A stretch of DNA of 64,000 nucleotides from Stenopsyche tienmushanensis (GCA_008973525.1 WACJ01000056.1:1116001-1180000), one strand, 5' to 3'. Positions 49,560-60,839 are shown, numbered from the stretch's first letter. Made by a program: numbers and translations. Notes: generated from the sequence alone by a model not told the origin.

Positions 49560-50010
49560 AAAATTTGATAATGTTGTATGAGTTAAATGTATTATGATTT
49601 GTAATATTTAAAGTTCTTTTTACTAGTATTTTTATTTATTTTATATTTTTTATTCTATATAATTATTAAAATATCTACTAATACATTTTTACCAATATTT
49701 ATTATTACCAGTGGGGGATTTACCTGTAGGTCTCTAAAATTCAGGTTTATGACACACCGCGTAATTCAAGGGATACAAGGAGGTTTACTTTTATGCGGAA
49801 TGTATAAATCGCGGTTAAAATACCAATCTTCAATTAAAAAAAATATGACGTTCTCTGTCTACATGCCGCGTAATAGGAAACCGTGTATATAGAGGGCCGC
49901 GAGCCAAGTCATAATTAGAAGACGTTAAAAAATGTTATTCAAGAGAGGGTCCGCGAAAAAAATTTTGTTTAAGAAGGGGTTCGTGGACTACATAAGATTA
50001 AGAAGCACTG
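49560..50010 (+). mobile_element. 3' non-coding end and right terminus of the hAT relic
   Basis: After the transposase stop, AT-rich sequence runs to a right end that closely matches the MITEs at 9955 and 58406: GGGTCCGCGAAAA, then GGGGTTCGTGGACTA, then AAGATTAAGAAGCACTG, a mutated form of AAGTTTAAGAACCGCTG. The next eight bases, GTCTAGAG (50011-50018), also belong to LINE-like family D, so the element inserted into or at the edge of a family D copy. I could not find the left terminus; it is probably deleted. Confidence 0.65.
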
Positions 50011-50298
50011 GTCTAGAGTATTTTTTCATGATCTCCTGAGGAAAACTACCCAGTCTACAAAATTTTCACGCTCCCTATCAAGATGATCGCGAAAGCGCCC
50101 TTCGACACGTTCATCCAGGTGACCCGCTGAATGAGCATTCTCATTCAGCATATGAAACTCAGAGGTTATGCTACCTTCAATATCGAGAGAACAAAAAGGT
50201 GAACATATGATACAGACGAATTGGATGTAACCCCTTCCTGTAAATGGCCCTAGTTCTGCAATTAACTGTTTGTGACTACATTATGATGATATAACCTG
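50011..50298 (+). mobile_element. LINE-like repeat family D, 3' fragment
   Basis: It begins GTCTAGAGTA directly at the right end of the hAT relic. It then matches the reverse complement of 40400-40690, including ACCTTCAATATCGAG, ATGATACAGACGAATTGGAT and CTGCAATTAACTGTTTGTG, and ends in TTATGATGATATAAC. The missing 5' side has been replaced by the hAT element. Confidence 0.7.
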
Positions 50299-52992
50299 CG
50301 GAAGACATTCATACAAACAACGAACATCAAAGATTGCTGCTTAAAAAAACGCCTAAACGTTTAAATCCTCCTATGGGATTAAGTCGAAAATTGTTTTTGT
50401 ACACTATGGGATTCAGCCGAGGAAATGTTTGGCTAATTGAGCGTTTTTTACGCCTACTACTTGGCGAAGAAAATAAATAGGCGTTGAACAAAATCATTCA
50501 AACAAACAAAATACATTACGTTAACCCCGAGGGAGACCACAAATCCGAGGCTTAACCGAAACGAGTTACGCCACGTTCTAGACAGGATTGTAAAAGAGCG
50601 GTGTATTATGAAATGCTTAAAAATAACCCATCTATAAACTGCTACGAGAACAAATCGTCCGCCGTTGATCAGCGACGGACGATTCGACTTTGATTCGAAA
50701 TGCACCAGAATAGAATTATACATAATTCACGATCTAAAAGAATAAAACACGGCGAGGGGTCAATCGGTTCATCCAATGCAGCCGTGAAATTGGATCGAGA
50801 CAATCGCATCGGGGTTACGGAATAATGCCCTTATGAATATTTGAGAAGCGCTAAATAAGTCGGTACCTTCGCGCTCGTCGCTAATACACACACCCCGCAG
50901 TAATCTGCAAATGGTTCATTAGTCCCGGCCATAAATTATGAATTAAGATCTTAAGCTCGGAAGAAATTCCACACATTTGTCGGGATGTCGACTTTTTGAC
51001 GTTTGCAAAATGCCAGGACATTCGGCGCCCGAAATATAATAAACATCCTTTACGTGCTACAATTAATGCAACGGGGCGTTCGTTAAATCTGCCCGTTTAA
51101 ATCTCTAATTACGTACATCCGCGGAATTAATTTTTCGGCGTATTCGGAAATGTGTCCTGTAAATAAACAAACGGAGCCAAAATCGACCGAATTCAGCAGG
51201 TCTAATTTTATCTAGTGTTTATTTAATTTCATAACGGCCAAGCTCTGAAACGTCGTCGAGCTCGTTTGGGGGGGGGTTCGTGAAATATGATCCAAAACAG
51301 GGATAGTTAAATCGACTTCGTCGATAACGCTTCTGTTAATTATCCGAAGGCAAAATTCGTTATGCGCGATATTGAAAACGGGATATTAACGAGATTAGAT
51401 TAGTAAAATGTCAACCCTGCAAAGGTGTCGTACGTGTCCTTTTGCAAAATCCGAAACGGCGACTCTCGAACGTATCTAATACTTGACATCCATTAGCCGA
51501 AGAGTTTTTCGCAAAAGTAACTCTTCGTTGAACCGAATGTGTTGTATGTGTTTAAATAACTTTTTTCGCGTGTTTGATCGAGTTTTGTGACCGAATTGTA
51601 TTTTTTGGTCGCGTAAGTGCGATAAAAATTCGATAAGAGCGTCTAGCGGCCATTGAGTTGAGTCTTGGCGAAATAATCGCAGAATGATAGAAATAATCGC
51701 CTTAAAAATATCTTGGACGCTTGGGCCAACGTTTCAATGAAATTTCATAGGAATCGATCGCTCTGTGCGATGTGATTGTTTAGAGTCGTTCGAGAGCGGT
51801 TATGATTTGCGAGTCTCATTGTTGAATGCGTCGTGAAAATGTTGAAAGCAAAATTAATTACGTCGGTTTAGGTTTGGAGGGAGTTTTGGCATTTGCGAGA
51901 TGGCGGAGCGTCGCTCCCTCGATCGCCTTTCGGCAGAGATCCATTAAACTTTGTCTCGACTTTGAATATGCCAAATATTCTACAAGAATTGCTTTCAAAA
52001 TTAAAATAGCGCCGGTGAATGCTGAAGTGATGAGATATGGTTTGGCCATTTTCTGGATTGATGCCTTTCCCTCGCACGTCTGCTTGGAAATATTTTCCAG
52101 TCGACGGACTGTAACAAACATTTCCACCGATCGATTGCGATACCCTTCGAATCGAACACGAAGTCGATAGAGCGGAAGAATATTCAGCCGCTTCGCTTTA
52201 CCGTCAGTGTGCATTCTTTTCTATGATACGTGTGTAATTACCGAATTGGAGCCGGCCTTTCGAATGACGTCCTAACTATGCACGGAATTCGTGAAAGGGA
52301 GAAGAATACGACCGACGCTTTGTTTCGACGTTCTGCTACTTCCTGAAATAACTCAAATTCGAATAAAGGTCTCAACATTGTTTCCTCAATGACCACTTCG
52401 AATTCGAGGGAATTTCCACGTCTAACAAAGCAAGCTTACAAAAATGAATTTTGGATTTAAACAATCGAAACGTCACGAAACTTCTTTTAAAAGTACTAAA
52501 TATTCCACAATTAAATTTATTATAGGATATTTCCTGAGATTGAAAGAGATTAAAATGTGTCTATTTCTATCATAAGAACGTGTTTTCTGCTACAAATATA
52601 ACTTGATCTTGAAATAAAATTTATAAACATATTTGAAATCGGGTTAATAATAAAATCGATACTTAAAAAATGCTAGTAACATTTGTTGCTTTTAGTGAAG
52701 AAAAAATAGTGAGGTTGAAAAGAAATTTCTTTAAAAGATGAGAACAACAGTTGAAGCGATATAATCTCGATTATGGAAATAAGGATGTTTATTCTGTCCA
52801 ACTAATCGATACTACTTAATAGTGTATAACGTATGGATCCTGACCGAGTCAGAAAAACTAAAGGAGCAAAACAACAACGACAGGAACATAAGCAGACGAT
52901 CTGGAACAATAACATTATTTTATGTCGCCTTCTATATCACATTCACCGTAGGCCGAGAAAGGGGGTGACTGTGCTGTAAAATCAACAACGTC
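50299..52992. other. Intronic sequence including a CG-rich unique block
   Basis: From about 50740 to 52330 the DNA is CG-rich and single-copy within the window, with overlapping ORFs at 51826-52170 (plus) and 51858-52214 (minus) that mirror each other and have no domain. A run of nine G lies at 51268-51276. Confidence 0.45.
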
Positions 52993-53136
52993 GCCTAGAG
53001 TAGTTTTTCACTGACTCCCGAGGAAAACTGCTCAATCCTTAAAAAATCCTTACACTTTCTAACGTTCAACCAGGTGGCCCACTGGGTGAGCGTTCTAAAT
53101 GAAGAAGCTCGAACATCATGCTACCTTCAATATTAA

Positions 53137-54454
53137 CACTCAAGCACCCGGGCTTGGCGGGTCCAAATTACGCGTGATACCGCACATTTTTCGCGATATC
53201 ACTATTCCGCGCGGCATTGAGAATTATGTTTATAACTTTTTTATTAGTTGAATAAATTGGACGAAGTAAGTTGTGTTGGGTAGCGTATAGTATCCTTTGT
53301 GTAATTTGAAAACAATTGGTTTAAAAATAAAATTATCAACTGTAAACACGTAATTTATTTATAATTTTGACTCAAAAAGCAAAACAAATATTTTTTTTCC
53401 ATTCATAAACATATAAATGTAATGTCAAATTCTTCTGAAATGTGATCTGCCATCATTTTACACAATACTATTACAAAACCAGGAGATCCTCAAACTGTGG
53501 ACTGTTTATTCGCTACTGTTGTATTTTCATATTACGCACTCCACACAACCTCCATTTCAATTTCGGTATCACTACCGTCCTCAACATCACTCGGTACATC
53601 TGACATATCGTCATATATAATTTCATCAATAGGTGCTTCCATTTTCGTTTGGGGTAAAGTATATTTATTTCACAAACACGTAAATTTGAAAATGTTTTTT
53701 CCGTAAAATTATAAAATTACGCACACACGTTTCATAGAAATACGAAATAATTACAAATACAAAATCAAATCGCGGAGTAATTACAGGGGATGTACTCTAT
53801 TCGACCGGTATTTTCAAACTAAAACACAATTCTTACACAGAATATGGGGATGGTCAACATTATATTGTCTATGTAAAGACTTCACTGATTGGTTAAAAAA
53901 TACAATAAGAGTTTCGAGAAAGCTATCCCTACCTGAAACATTTCCGGTATTTGGGTAAAGTTTTATGAATTATGTATTTTTAGATACAGGGCTCTGCAAT
54001 AAATCTTTAAAAAAACTCTGCGATTTGCCATTCATACCAATTATGCATGCGATTGACAAAGCTATTCATCTTTCTACTGAAATTATTTTATTGCTCTATT
54101 TTTAACCATTTAGACCCAGAGTATGTAAAGAAACTTCCTAATAGAGTTATAAATCAAAAACACTAATTCGTTCCCGTCCATGTGTAAATGTAAGAAACTT
54201 TTGGAACAATAAATATATTTTATTTCAAGGACATTTTTGAGCCATAAATTTGTAATAAAGTTGAATGAAAGACACATGAATCTAATAAAGCAAACAGTAA
54301 TGGGTCATATAACAATAAAAAAATGCCCAAAAGCTTCATGTTACAAGCAAACAGATGTTTATAATGCGCGTGACTAAAACCCGCGCGAACGCGGGACCGG
54401 TTGATAAGGGATAGTGAAGATTTCCGCGCGAACGCGGGACCGGGTGTTTGAGTG
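53137..54454. mobile_element. piggyBac-type element nested inside a LINE-like family D copy
   Basis: It is bounded by TTAA on both sides (53133-53136 and 54455-54458). Left end CACTCAAGCACCCGG and right end, read inward, CACTCAAACACCCGG match at 14 of 15 bases. Precise TTAA duplication is the hallmark of piggyBac. Removing the element restores an uninterrupted family D sequence (compare 50150-50230 and the reverse complement of 40480-40540). Near the right end two copies of CCGCGCGAACGCGGGACCGG (54381-54400 and 54424-54443) are subterminal palindromic repeats. At 1318 bp it is too short for an intact transposase. Confidence 0.85.
53532..53642 (-). pseudogene. Possible piggyBac transposase N-terminal remnant
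   Basis: This minus-strand open stretch of 36 codons plus stop starts MEAPIDEIIYDDMSDVPSD and continues VEDGSDTEIEMEV. It is strongly acidic, with D/E making up a large share. Many piggyBac transposases begin with an acidic segment of this kind, and the stretch lies inside a well-defined piggyBac element. No later transposase motifs follow, so the element is internally deleted. The acidic composition alone is weak evidence. Confidence 0.4.
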
Positions 54455-55037
54455 TTAAGTGAACGAGGTGGTGAATATATGATACAGATAAATTGGTTGT
54501 AACATCTTCTTGTGAATTGAAATTGAAGAGGCCCAAGTTCTGCGGCATCCTGCACTTTTTGTGACTGTACTATAATGATGATAATAACTTAATTGAACTG
54601 CAGATTCTATAAAATCCTCTCTTTGTTCTTGCATGTTTTTCTTTTACCCATCCTAACGCCGTTATTGTACTAGTAACTATGTATGAAAGAAGTTATGATT
54701 CCTTTTTAAACAGTTGTATTTGGCTTTGTCGCTTTTTCTGAAAAACAATGCCCACACTTATATGCCACGAACAAATGCTAACGTCTGAATTCGAAGCTGC
54801 AAAAGAGCATTTAGCCCGCTAGCAAAATACAAATTGTTACTACAAATTAAAACTGCTGCTGGTGTATCGTTCCAAAACATCAAACCTGTAATATTAACAC
54901 AGTCAAGAGTCATATCCGATTGAAAAGCATATTATTTACATTAATTTTTTCATAAAAAGAGAACGAAAATAACGATTAAATTTAGTTTGAATGAAATATA
55001 ATTGACAAAATCGAATGAAACATTCAACAAGAATTTG

Positions 55038-55262
55038 AAAGTCGATATTGTTTCTGCAACCGTTCGAGAAATAAAACAATCCACTTTAAATTCTAGCTGG
55101 AAAAAGCTGTGACCAAAAGTAGTCTTTGGAGAAAATGTTATGCCATCAATAAAAGATGAATACCAAAGGACAATAAACATGTATCATGATATTGGTGGAG
55201 AAGGTTTTGATGATATGGATATTCATGACATTCAAGAAATATTACATGCGTTCTTATTTTGA
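55038..55262 (+). pseudogene. pogo/Tigger-like transposase fragment
   Basis: One frame of 74 codons with a single internal TGA reads VDIVSATVREIKQSTLNSSW, then KKL-stop-PKVVFGENVMPS, then DIGGEGFDDMDIHDIQEIL. Tigger-type transposases have, after the DDE core, a segment like ..D.v.ai..AW..V...Ti.NCW.KL.P.v and then an acidic ...ddv.elL. The in-frame TGA stands where the family has tryptophan (KLWP), a likely TGG to TGA change. Both ends are truncated. Confidence 0.55.
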
Positions 55263-57606
55263 AATTTGAAAATAGACCATACGAAAATAATTCAAGCACA
55301 CAGTTACGACTTTGTCCACCCTCACATTGATTACTCGTGGGGTTCGGGGCGCTAATTTAAAATTACGACATGAAGAAATGACGCATAAAACCAATAAAAA
55401 TGATCAAATATTCCCGGAAACATCACATTATACATGACTTACTACACAAAATGGCACATTCTAATGCCACCACGACAATGTCCGACCACGCGTTTCGCTG
55501 ATGATGGTTCAGAAATTAAACGAGCTGAATCTGATGAAACATTTTCTGTCAGTTGTTGCTCTCGAAGAATTCATCGCGACCGTAAATTCTGATCTCTGCA
55601 GAGATGACTTTTATTATTTTCATTTATATGTTAGACACAAGAGCGCACTGGCGATCTTAGGGATTTCAAAACATCTGATGATTCATTTTTGAAAATTATT
55701 TTGGGAAAATTAACGCAAGCATATTTCACCCGATTTCCACGAATCCAACAATGCAAGAGCGGTAAATTATCTATAAATAAAAGCTATTCGATACGCATTA
55801 TTTCCATTGAATGACCAACGATTTCGTTGAATAAAATATATTTCTAGCGATAAGAATAAATACAATGTCGACGAGAGTGCATATGTTCCTTAGAAATAAA
55901 GACTTAAAAAATGCATTCCAGCGTTTGTAGCCTTGAATTCTGCGCATGATTAGCTAATTACGATGACGTACACCGTCGATCAAAAATGATTTTAACGAAT
56001 TCGAGCTACACTAAAAGCGAGTTATCAAAGTCCACATTTTGCGCTTTACATTTCATGGAATGTAAATTTTTACACGGTACATCGCTTCATAAATATTACA
56101 CGATTGAAATATAAAGGCCATAAAAGACTGTTACCAAAATGGACCGATCCTTTTTACGTTCTTCAATATTTATTGGAAAATTTTACCCTCCAGTTTAAGG
56201 ATATATGCCCCGTATAAATATAGCGTGAAACTTTCCCGCTGTCTATGAGTGTTTTTATATAATATTCATGCTATGAAACTTTCAATCTTGTTCAACGACT
56301 GACTGCATATTGTTTACTGAAAATTAGCATAACTTATGCAAATCGGTTTCTCGTTGATACATTGTGAGCGTTCATTTTGTTTTAAAATTGAATTATATAC
56401 ATTAAATGTAATATAGAATTACACCTTGGCCTAAAACACCAAAAACACATATGGTGAGGCTTTATTGCTTTCTTTTCGATTATGCTCCATTTAACCGACG
56501 TTAAAACCGTGACGAGTAAAACGATCCGAAACCCTTCCCATCCCCTAATACCTCCAATTCACCGAATCTGCGGTAGCAAAGATCTAGCAATGATTCACCC
56601 AAAGTCGTTCGCCACGGAGTAATAAAAATAGTAGTACTTACGTGATATTATTTTATTGCAGGAGCAAAATTTGAATATTCGTCGATGTGGGCGGAAGTCG
56701 CAAGAAAGGGTTGACAGCATCCGACGTTATAAATATTATTAAAAATTGGGACGTCGGAGACGACACGAAGGACGGATTCGTACTGAGGCTTCGGCGGAAG
56801 ATTGTGGATGCAATCGGCCTCCGTTTTATTGTTTTCCGGGCGACGTCGTAACAATATTACGCTTGTAAATAAAAACGAACATCCGGCCCTACGAATGCGT
56901 TTTCAACGCTCCCCGAACGAATGGGTTAAATAAAAAAATACTTATAGCAAGACGTATTTCAGTAACGCATCGGCGAAACGCTTTTGGCAAGATCCGGCAA
57001 ATTCAAATCGATCATAGCGTCCTGAAGCAATCTCGCCCATTGTATCCTTTTCTTTTCCTCGATCTCTTTACGATTCTCAGTTATTATATCATAAGACCAT
57101 TCAACCTTTCGCCTACGGCGTTATTACTTCTTTCACTCTCTTCAACAATGTTTCAAACTTTCATCGCTTCTCTCATTCATGTGCTCGCTATTCCAAGAAC
57201 TGGAGGGGTTATTAAATTCTGATATAATTTGATATTTTGTAAACGATAAAATAATATTGATCATTGATCAAAACCTTTCGAGACATTCGAAATATGACCA
57301 CCTGTCTTAAATATATATTTTTGGACATGTTTTTAAAAATACTCAAATAATGAACGATAGTTAATATTGCTTGAAGCTCTTTCACAGGGAATTTCCGAAA
57401 GATCGAATCTTCAATAAAATATAACAGAAATACATTTTTCGCAATTGTTTCTACTTATTGCTGCGCCATACCCATAGCCAGAATATAGAAGATTGTCATA
57501 TAAGATTTTTCAGGAAATGGAATATTTTTAATCCCTTTGACATCCACATATTTTCCTCTCCGCACTATCTGTTGCAAAATTGCTATTTCGGGTAGTAATA
57601 TTGATT
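55263..57606. other. Intronic sequence, nothing recognised
   Basis: The CG-richer stretch 56480-57030 is unique and has one 68-codon minus-strand ORF without a family. A good donor-like GTAAGTACT on the minus strand (56635-56643) has no plausible exon beside it. Confidence 0.45.
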
Positions 57607-57610
57607 TTAA

Positions 57611-58172
57611 CCCTTTGCACTACGTTGTCCCCGGGTCTCAAAGGGACATCGAGATTCTAGCAAATCACTCGGATGCCCTCTTTTATGGGACATTAAAGAT
57701 TATTAATGATTACGGGGAATCAAGTTATTCCAACACAATTTTTTTGAGAAATGCATGTTTCCCTGAAGCTCTCCTATTGAAATGTCACAAGAAATCAAAT
57801 TAAAACATGGTACAATTACTATGATACATAAAAAAATATCTGCGGATTTTATATCAGAAGAGAACGTGATAAGTGCGCCTGGAAGGATAAGAGAATCGTC
57901 ACACTGCTAAGTACAACCACAATACAGAAATGCAATCTACACGCAGAACATTACATGGTGGAAATATTTTATCAGTCGACAAGTCTAAAATGGTTTTAAA
58001 TTATACGACAAATATATATTTCTCGATGTGTACAAATTTATACAAGTCCAATATCATTATAATACCTTACATGGTTTCAAAACTATACTATATAATATGA
58101 GGGTTCATAATTGCAGGTTTCTACGACAAAGTAGTGCCGAATAACGTCCAGGATGGTTCGGAGTGCAAAGGA
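57611..58172. mobile_element. piggyBac-type MITE
   Basis: It is flanked by TTAA at 57607-57610 and 58173-58176. The left end CCCTTTGCACTACG and the right end, read inward, TCCTTTGCACTCCG are inverted repeats with two mismatches in 14. CCCTTTG termini next to TTAA are typical of piggyBac. It is 562 bp, and the short ORF across its left end has no family match, so it is probably non-autonomous. Confidence 0.75.
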
Positions 58173-58405
58173 TTAACAAACTAACGTATTGATAAATTCA
58201 TCTAAATCTGATCAAGATATGGAACTCTCTTATGATCGAAAAAATTTTTTTTTTATTAATTATGATAAATTGGCATTCTTTTTTTTAAATAAGGCCAGAG
58301 ATAAATAATTAATTTGATTCAATTTTAAAGATAAAAATTATAATTGGAAAAAATAAGCTATTCGTGTAATGGCCTACATCAGCTGTCCTTAAAGTCGGCC
58401 TAAAT

Positions 58406-58589
58406 CAGCGGTCCCCTGGGGGAGCGCGAAAACATAACTGGGGGTCCGCGAGATATAAACAAAACTTTAAAAAAACATATTCGCGGAATTATTTACAAAA
58501 AACATTGTAAAAAGAACTCGAAACGGGGTCCGCGAAAATTTTTTTGCTCTAGACAGGGTTCGCGGACTATATAAGTTTAAGAACCGCTG
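58406..58589. mobile_element. hAT non-autonomous element (MITE), copy 2
   Basis: It begins CAGCGGTCCCCTGGGGG and ends AGTTTAAGAACCGCTG. The flanks GCCTAAAT (58398-58405) and CCCTACAT (58590-58597) match at 6 of 8 bases, consistent with an old 8-bp target duplication. The interior shares the repeated GGGGTCCGCGA motif and the 3' half with the elements at 9955-10223 and 49925-50010. At 184 bp it is shorter than copy 1 and has lost part of its 5' region. Confidence 0.75.
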
Positions 58590-59149
58590 CCCTACATAGT
58601 TGCCCACATAGTTTGAAGCCTTTAAATGATTAAATACAGAACTGCCTGTTGCTTACGTAAAAGATGCTGCAATCACTATAGGAAAAAACTCTATAGAAGT
58701 GGAAGCTATAGGAGGGTTGATTGTACATATTAAAAATGAATATTCTAAAATAAGACATTTTATTCTTTTCCTTGTAATAAGCATAACTACACAATACATA
58801 ATAATGTTGCTGAATTTATAATCTTTAATTATTGATGATTCGTTAGTGGATCATTTTAGTAGAAGTTGAAATGATTTTCCAATTAATTTATAAAAATGTG
58901 TTTATTCGAGCTTTCTATAATTTCAAAGTAATCATATAGGCAGCACATATAATATGAATTATTAATTAAACGTATAATAATTAAAACTAAAAACATATAA
59001 CATATCAAAATAATCTAATTTTTTAAGCGAAACATATTCATAAATTCACGACTGAAGAATACAGAATTCTTGGTTATATTTATTTATAAAGATAAAAGTT
59101 ACATTCAAATTAATATAATATCTTTCAATGTATTTCCATTTGAACTATT

Positions 59150-59310
59150 TGGAGCGATTGGACTCGCAACTCAATCATCTTGGATTCAAATCTACAGGTG
59201 TGGCTGGCGACTACATTTTTAAAACATATATTCGCCATGAAAAACTATGTAAAATGGTTGGCAATAGTTCCATAAAAGGGATTGCTAAAAGCCACTCAAA
59301 TCAAATCAAA
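59150..59310 (+). repeat. Modular repeat family, module A with 5' head
   Basis: It shares AACTCAATC, CAAATCTACAGG and the following GGCTGGCGACTACATTTTT block with 12705-12760 and 37505-37560. The head has GGATTCAAATCT (59182-59193), resembling an RNA polymerase III B box, and TGGAGCGATTGG (59150-59161), a rough A-box match. The spacing is shorter than in tRNAs, so a tRNA-derived SINE is possible but not shown. The hnRNP L exon is about 450 bp to the right. Confidence 0.55.
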
Positions 59311-59753
59311 TCTCATAGAATAAACCAGAGAAGGCCCTAACTTGTGTTGCCGAATCTCAACACAGAAACAAATCAAATTCTCTTTCGCGTACGACGTATA
59401 TCGAACCGAAATAAACCGATACTTTGAACCGGTTCACATTCGGTTTTCATTCTGCCAAAAATAAAGATTTTACCGGTTTTCAGTTGAGTTCCAAACATTT
59501 TAAAACAGACCTTTGACCTATATACAATCCTGGAATAAAGGCATACAAATTCAAATAAATCGCCCCGATTCGAAACAAACAATATGAAAACAGAATATCT
59601 TACGTTGATACAACACGTCTGATAGCGTTTTGTCGAAAATCTCAACAGCCGAGAACAAAGTGCAAAAGATGAATGGCCGTCTTTAACAATTCCCCGTTTT
59701 GGAATGGAAGAGGCGAATGTGTTTGTAATTGTAAAGTATAATGCAATATGGAA
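59311..59753. other. Intronic flank just downstream of the hnRNP L exon
   Basis: Between module A and the donor site nothing beyond short ORFs is seen. The 90-codon minus-strand ORF at 59373-59645 does not continue the hnRNP L protein. Confidence 0.5.
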
Positions 59754-59760
59754 GACTTAC

Positions 59761-59871
59761 CACGGTGATGGGATAAGCGGGATTCACAATGGTGTAGAGC
59801 AGAATATGGTTGGGCCGAGCGGGAGGATCGTGCCTCTTCCGCTTCGGCTCTCCGTACGATCCACCGTTGCT
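59761..59871 (-). CDS. sm: Internal coding exon of an hnRNP L / smooth family RNA-binding protein
   Basis: This 111-nt exon encodes 37 residues, read on the minus strand. It starts after a good acceptor (TTTTATCCTTTGCAG) and ends just before GTAAGTC, in phase 0 at both ends. The N-terminal half is a basic linker containing GEPKRKRHD. The C-terminal half, NHILLYTIVNPAYPITV, matches the start of RRM2 in hnRNP L proteins (human VLLFTILNPIYSIT), which is beta-strand 1 with the RNP2 position. The next residues in the family are DVL, so the split after TV falls at an expected place. hnRNP L proteins are nuclear, have four RRMs, bind CA-rich RNA and regulate splicing; Drosophila smooth is the insect member. 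PTB, the nearest relative, has a clearly different strand here (IIVENLFYPVTLDVL). RRM1 should lie upstream (right of the window) and the rest of RRM2 to RRM4 downstream (left); neither was found. The exon has no stops and the family match is good, so I am confident. Confidence 0.9.
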
Positions 59872-60839
59872 CTGCAAAGGATAAAATACATTTTATAAAA
59901 GGAATCACAAAGAAGAAAATAAACATCGAGGACAGACGCTGCGATAATATTTTTATACCATCTTACAGTTTATCATAAGTCTATCATTCTTCCGGACGCA
60001 GAAGTTGAACATGCCGATTCCGAAAACATACAAGGGGAGGAATGCGATCAGACAACCCTGTCCGAGAGGGCGCAATACCTACGCACGTGACCGAAATAAA
60101 TGCAGAAAAACAATATTACCCCATTGCTTCCTACGAGATGATTTATTAACGTGGTCATTTCCAACTTCATTGAATCGGAACGCTATAGAGCACGCAAAGG
60201 GTAATAACATACACTAAATCATACAAATAATCATCTTGTTTCACGATAACAGATCTCCCCTCGAATAATACATTTCGTCATTGTTACGGCGACGAAATAC
60301 ATTTGAATTCGATTTTTAATCTGCATACATTATTACATAATAATTTCATGGTGGATCGTTTGTATATGCAAAGTTGACCAGACCAAATGATACAAAATTA
60401 ATCCAATCGCAGCTATTAAGTTGCTGATAACAACGCTCCTAATTGCATTTAAATCGCAAGTTGAATGTCCAATAAATGTATCGATTTCTCTAAAGGGCGC
60501 TTCAAATATATTATATATAGATTTTAGTTTTTTGTCTATTAATAAATAATTTAAAGGTCGAATCAGAAAGTGCTAAATATGTACGAATATGAAGGATGCT
60601 GTTGATCTTCCCAGTTTAATTTATTTATCGACATGATTTATTACAATGATGTACGTGTTCTATCGCTCTGCTTTGTTATCCGTGGACAGTTCGTGCGGCA
60701 TCCAAATAGTCATCCTATTCACTTTATCAACGCTATTTAATTGTTACGGTTGATATTAAATAATAGTCTGTTTAAATCATTCTATTGATTGACGAGAATC
60801 TGATTCAATCAAACCTTTGAGTAGTGAGCTAATATTTGC

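Larger units (their letters stand above)
52993..54592 (+). mobile_element. LINE-like repeat family D, fragment split by piggyBac
   Basis: The left half (52993-53132) runs from CCTAGAGTAG to CTACCTTCAATA and the right half (54459-54592) from GTGAACGAGGTGGTGAAT to the ATAATGATGATAATAAC tail. Together they align with 50011-50298 and with the reverse complement of 40400-40690. The 1318-bp piggyBac element sits between them at TTAA, giving a clear order of events: family D first, piggyBac second. Confidence 0.75.
1..59760 (-). other. sm: Intron downstream of the hnRNP L exon (3' end lies outside the window)
   Basis: It begins with the GTAAGTC donor at 59760-59754. I looked on the minus strand for the expected continuation (DVLHTIC..., GVQAMVEF, GADIY.GCCTL, WDYT) and saw none, so the whole left part of the window is inferred to be one intron of at least about 59.7 kb. 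It holds mostly AT-rich unique sequence and the transposon relics listed separately. A small or alternative exon could have been missed by eye. Confidence 0.65.

Noticed and set aside
51826..52214. 114-codon plus ORF and 118-codon minus ORF
   Set aside because: They are mirror images of the same stop-poor DNA, with no domain in either.
53925..53950. Second recursive-splice-like motif (minus TTTCAG then GTAGGG)
   Set aside because: Poor pyrimidine tract and weak donor, and it lies inside the young piggyBac element.
56635..56700. Exon ending at the GTAAGTACT donor on the minus strand
   Set aside because: The adjoining reading frame has stops and no similarity to hnRNP L, and no acceptor was found.
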